DNA of 32,836 nucleotides, from assembly GCA_028353405.1 (NCBI GenBank), contig JAOMOG010000017.1, positions 1 to 32,836 on the forward strand, given 5' to 3'. This stretch comes from Candidatus Poseidoniaceae archaeon (GTDB lineage: Archaea > Thermoplasmatota > Poseidoniia > Poseidoniales > Poseidoniaceae). Shown piece by piece: positions 31,937-32,836 of this stretch. The position numbers were made by a program, and so were the translations under genes. Below the pieces are notes generated by a model. It was not told where the DNA came from and searched no databases. It saw only the letters and a list, made by a program, of their open reading frames with translations. Each line of letters begins with the position of its first letter. Within the stretch, counting starts at the first letter, position 1.

Positions 31937-31968
31937 GGACTACTGAAGGCCTCAGCCCCCAGTAGTCC
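31937..31968 (-). terminator. hairpin plus T-run behind the partial repeat-protein gene
   Basis: On the minus strand GGACTACTG pairs with CAGTAGTCC (nine bases) around a GC-rich loop. It is followed by TCTCCTTTTTC and, 20 nt later, a longer T-run. It lies about 55 nt past the stop of the gene at 32023, so it should end that transcript before the giant gene's promoter. Archaeal termination mainly needs the T-run, so the hairpin may mark the 3' end. Confidence 0.55.
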
Positions 31969-32022
31969 GACTATTCAATATCCGCAGATATTGATGATAT
32001 TGATTTGTTTAACAGATTAAAC

Positions 32023-32836
32023 TCAAGCTTCCAAGATATCTTCGATGCCGTCGTTATCGTCGTCGTCATCTTCGTTGTCTTGCAAGCCGTCGTTATCATG
32101 ATCAAATTGACCTGTTAGGGAGTTTCCGTCATTGACTTCGAACCAGTCGGATAATCCGTCATTGTCGTCATCGTTGTCTGAAAGGTCCCAAATGCCGTCG
32201 TTGTCATGGTCGTAGCGGTATGTACCGGTAGCGCCATCAGCTTCGTCAACGTCGAGAATATCGTCGTTGTCGTCATCGTCGTCAACACCATCATCCATGC
32301 CATCATTATCATGGTCACGGGATAGGTCTTCGCCAGATGTGCCTACGTCATTGTAGTTGTCTATTCCATCATTGTCGCGATCTAAGTCAACAGCGTCGGA
32401 GATTCCGTCGTTGTCGTGGTCGTAGATGTTGGTATTCGGGTCACCGTCTTCAACTTCTTCGCGGTCGTCGATTCCATCACCGTCATCATCGTCATCTTCA
32501 GCATCAGTGATGCCGTCGTTGTCGTGATCCATTGGGAATTCATCAACTGAGTCCGGAATACCGTCATTGTCATCGTCGTTGTCTACATCGTTAGGGATGC
32601 CGTCACCGTCGTTGTCATTTTCGCCATTCTGTTCCTGGTTGTCGAGCTGCTGACCTTGTTGTTGGTCGGTCTGTTGACCCTGTTGGCCTTGTTGACCGTT
32701 TTGGGTTTGACCTTGTTGCTGCTCGTTCTGTCCATTCTGGTTCTCACCGTTTTGGTCTTGACTGGTTTGTTCGCCTTGCTGGCCGCCTTGTTCGCCGCCT
32801 TGCTGTTGTTGACCTTGTCCATTGTCTTGTTGTTGA
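32023..32836 (-). CDS. Gln/Gly/Asn-rich protein with TSP3 calcium-binding repeats (5' end off-window)
   Basis: A partial gene: the frame is open from 32835 to a TGA at 32023 (about 270 residues) with no plausible start inside, so the N-terminus lies to the right. The visible N-terminal 80 residues are a Gln/Gly/Asn-rich, likely disordered linker (QQGQ, GQNG, GEQG motifs). They are followed by about 12 calcium-binding units that alternate DHDNDG and DDDDNDG with the linkers shown by NDVD, DAED, DAVD, DLSD and DNED. The protein ends in GIEDILEA right after the last repeat. No membrane helix or sorting signal follows, unlike the giant neighbour. A start at the internal ATG near 32532 would cut the repeat array and is rejected. 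Confidence 0.85.
   Translation of the reverse strand, partial: QQQDNGQGQQQQGGEQGGQQGEQTSQDQNGENQNGQNEQQQGQTQNGQQGQQGQQTDQQQGQQLDNQEQNGENDNDGDGIPNDVDNDDDNDGIPDSVDEFPMDHDNDGITDAEDDDDDGDGIDDREEVEDGDPNTNIYDHDNDGISDAVDLDRDNDGIDNYNDVGTSGEDLSRDHDNDGMDDGVDDDDDNDDILDVDEADGATGTYRYDHDNDGIWDLSDNDDDNDGLSDWFEVNDGNSLTGQFDHDNDGLQDNEDDDDDNDGIEDILEA

Noticed and set aside
32023-32532. Start of the right-edge repeat protein at the internal ATG (32532)
   Set aside because: The same frame continues upstream through more Ca-binding units and a Gln/Gly-rich segment to the window edge.
32583-32822. Lys/Asn-rich minus-strand frame
   Set aside because: It is the alternate frame of the Gln/Gly/Asn-rich coding sequence, with no independent support.

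Overview
The window looks like a piece of a marine planktonic euryarchaeal chromosome, most likely Marine Group II (Candidatus Poseidoniales) or a close relative. The archaeal assignment rests on an eL18-uL13-uS9-RpoN gene run, a PAC2-family proteasome assembly chaperone homologue, and several genes with a TATA-like box centred about 26 nt from the start codon (leaderless transcripts). The narrower Marine Group II placement is inference, from the many secreted proteins with Ca-binding DxDxDG (thrombospondin type 3) repeats, the moderate-to-low GC and the bacterial-type LigA. No phage, IS element or CRISPR array is visible. No gene-free gap exceeds about 260 bases.

Layout. 1-721 (+): a winged-helix-like protein and a pentapeptide-repeat protein. 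725-1791 (-): a four-helix membrane protein overlapping a hotdog thioesterase. 1910-1983 (+): tRNA-Arg(GCG). 2005-5680 (-): an orphan cytosolic protein, a HAD-IB phosphatase, a small winged-helix protein with a palindrome in front of it, an unknown small protein and a PKD-domain lipoprotein whose start codon sits in a hairpin. 5813-8690: a DEDDh exonuclease (+) whose 3' end overlaps a Cas4/RecB-like Fe-S nuclease (-), then a divergent PAC2 protein (+). 8823-9983: a cluster of three small orphan genes, two of them Cys-rich. 10145-13062 (-): a three-gene membrane/secreted operon with non-canonical CXCH and CX3CH motifs. 13124-15304 (-): LigA carrying a C-terminal PCNA-binding-like (PIP) tail. 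15377-21545 (-): a small conserved-looking protein, a PPC/DUF296 protein, a membrane protein and a 1564-residue beta-helix surface protein. 21649-23141 (-): rpoN, rps9, rpl13 and rpl18e. 23286-23729 (-): a helical protein. 23893-31770 (-): a 2625-residue single-pass surface protein. 32023 to the right edge (-): the 3' part of a second repeat protein that is Gln/Gly/Asn-rich.

How the genes fit together. Two themes dominate. The first is DNA metabolism: LigA with a clamp-binding tail, the DEDDh exonuclease and the Fe-S nuclease. The second is a large investment in the cell surface: a beta-helix protein, two TSP3-repeat proteins, a PKD lipoprotein and the secreted Cys/His-motif operon. The best candidates for something under-described are the LigA-PIP fusion, the CXCH/CX3CH operon, the giant repeat protein with its DUF4129-like cytoplasmic tail, and the small Cys-rich gene cluster.
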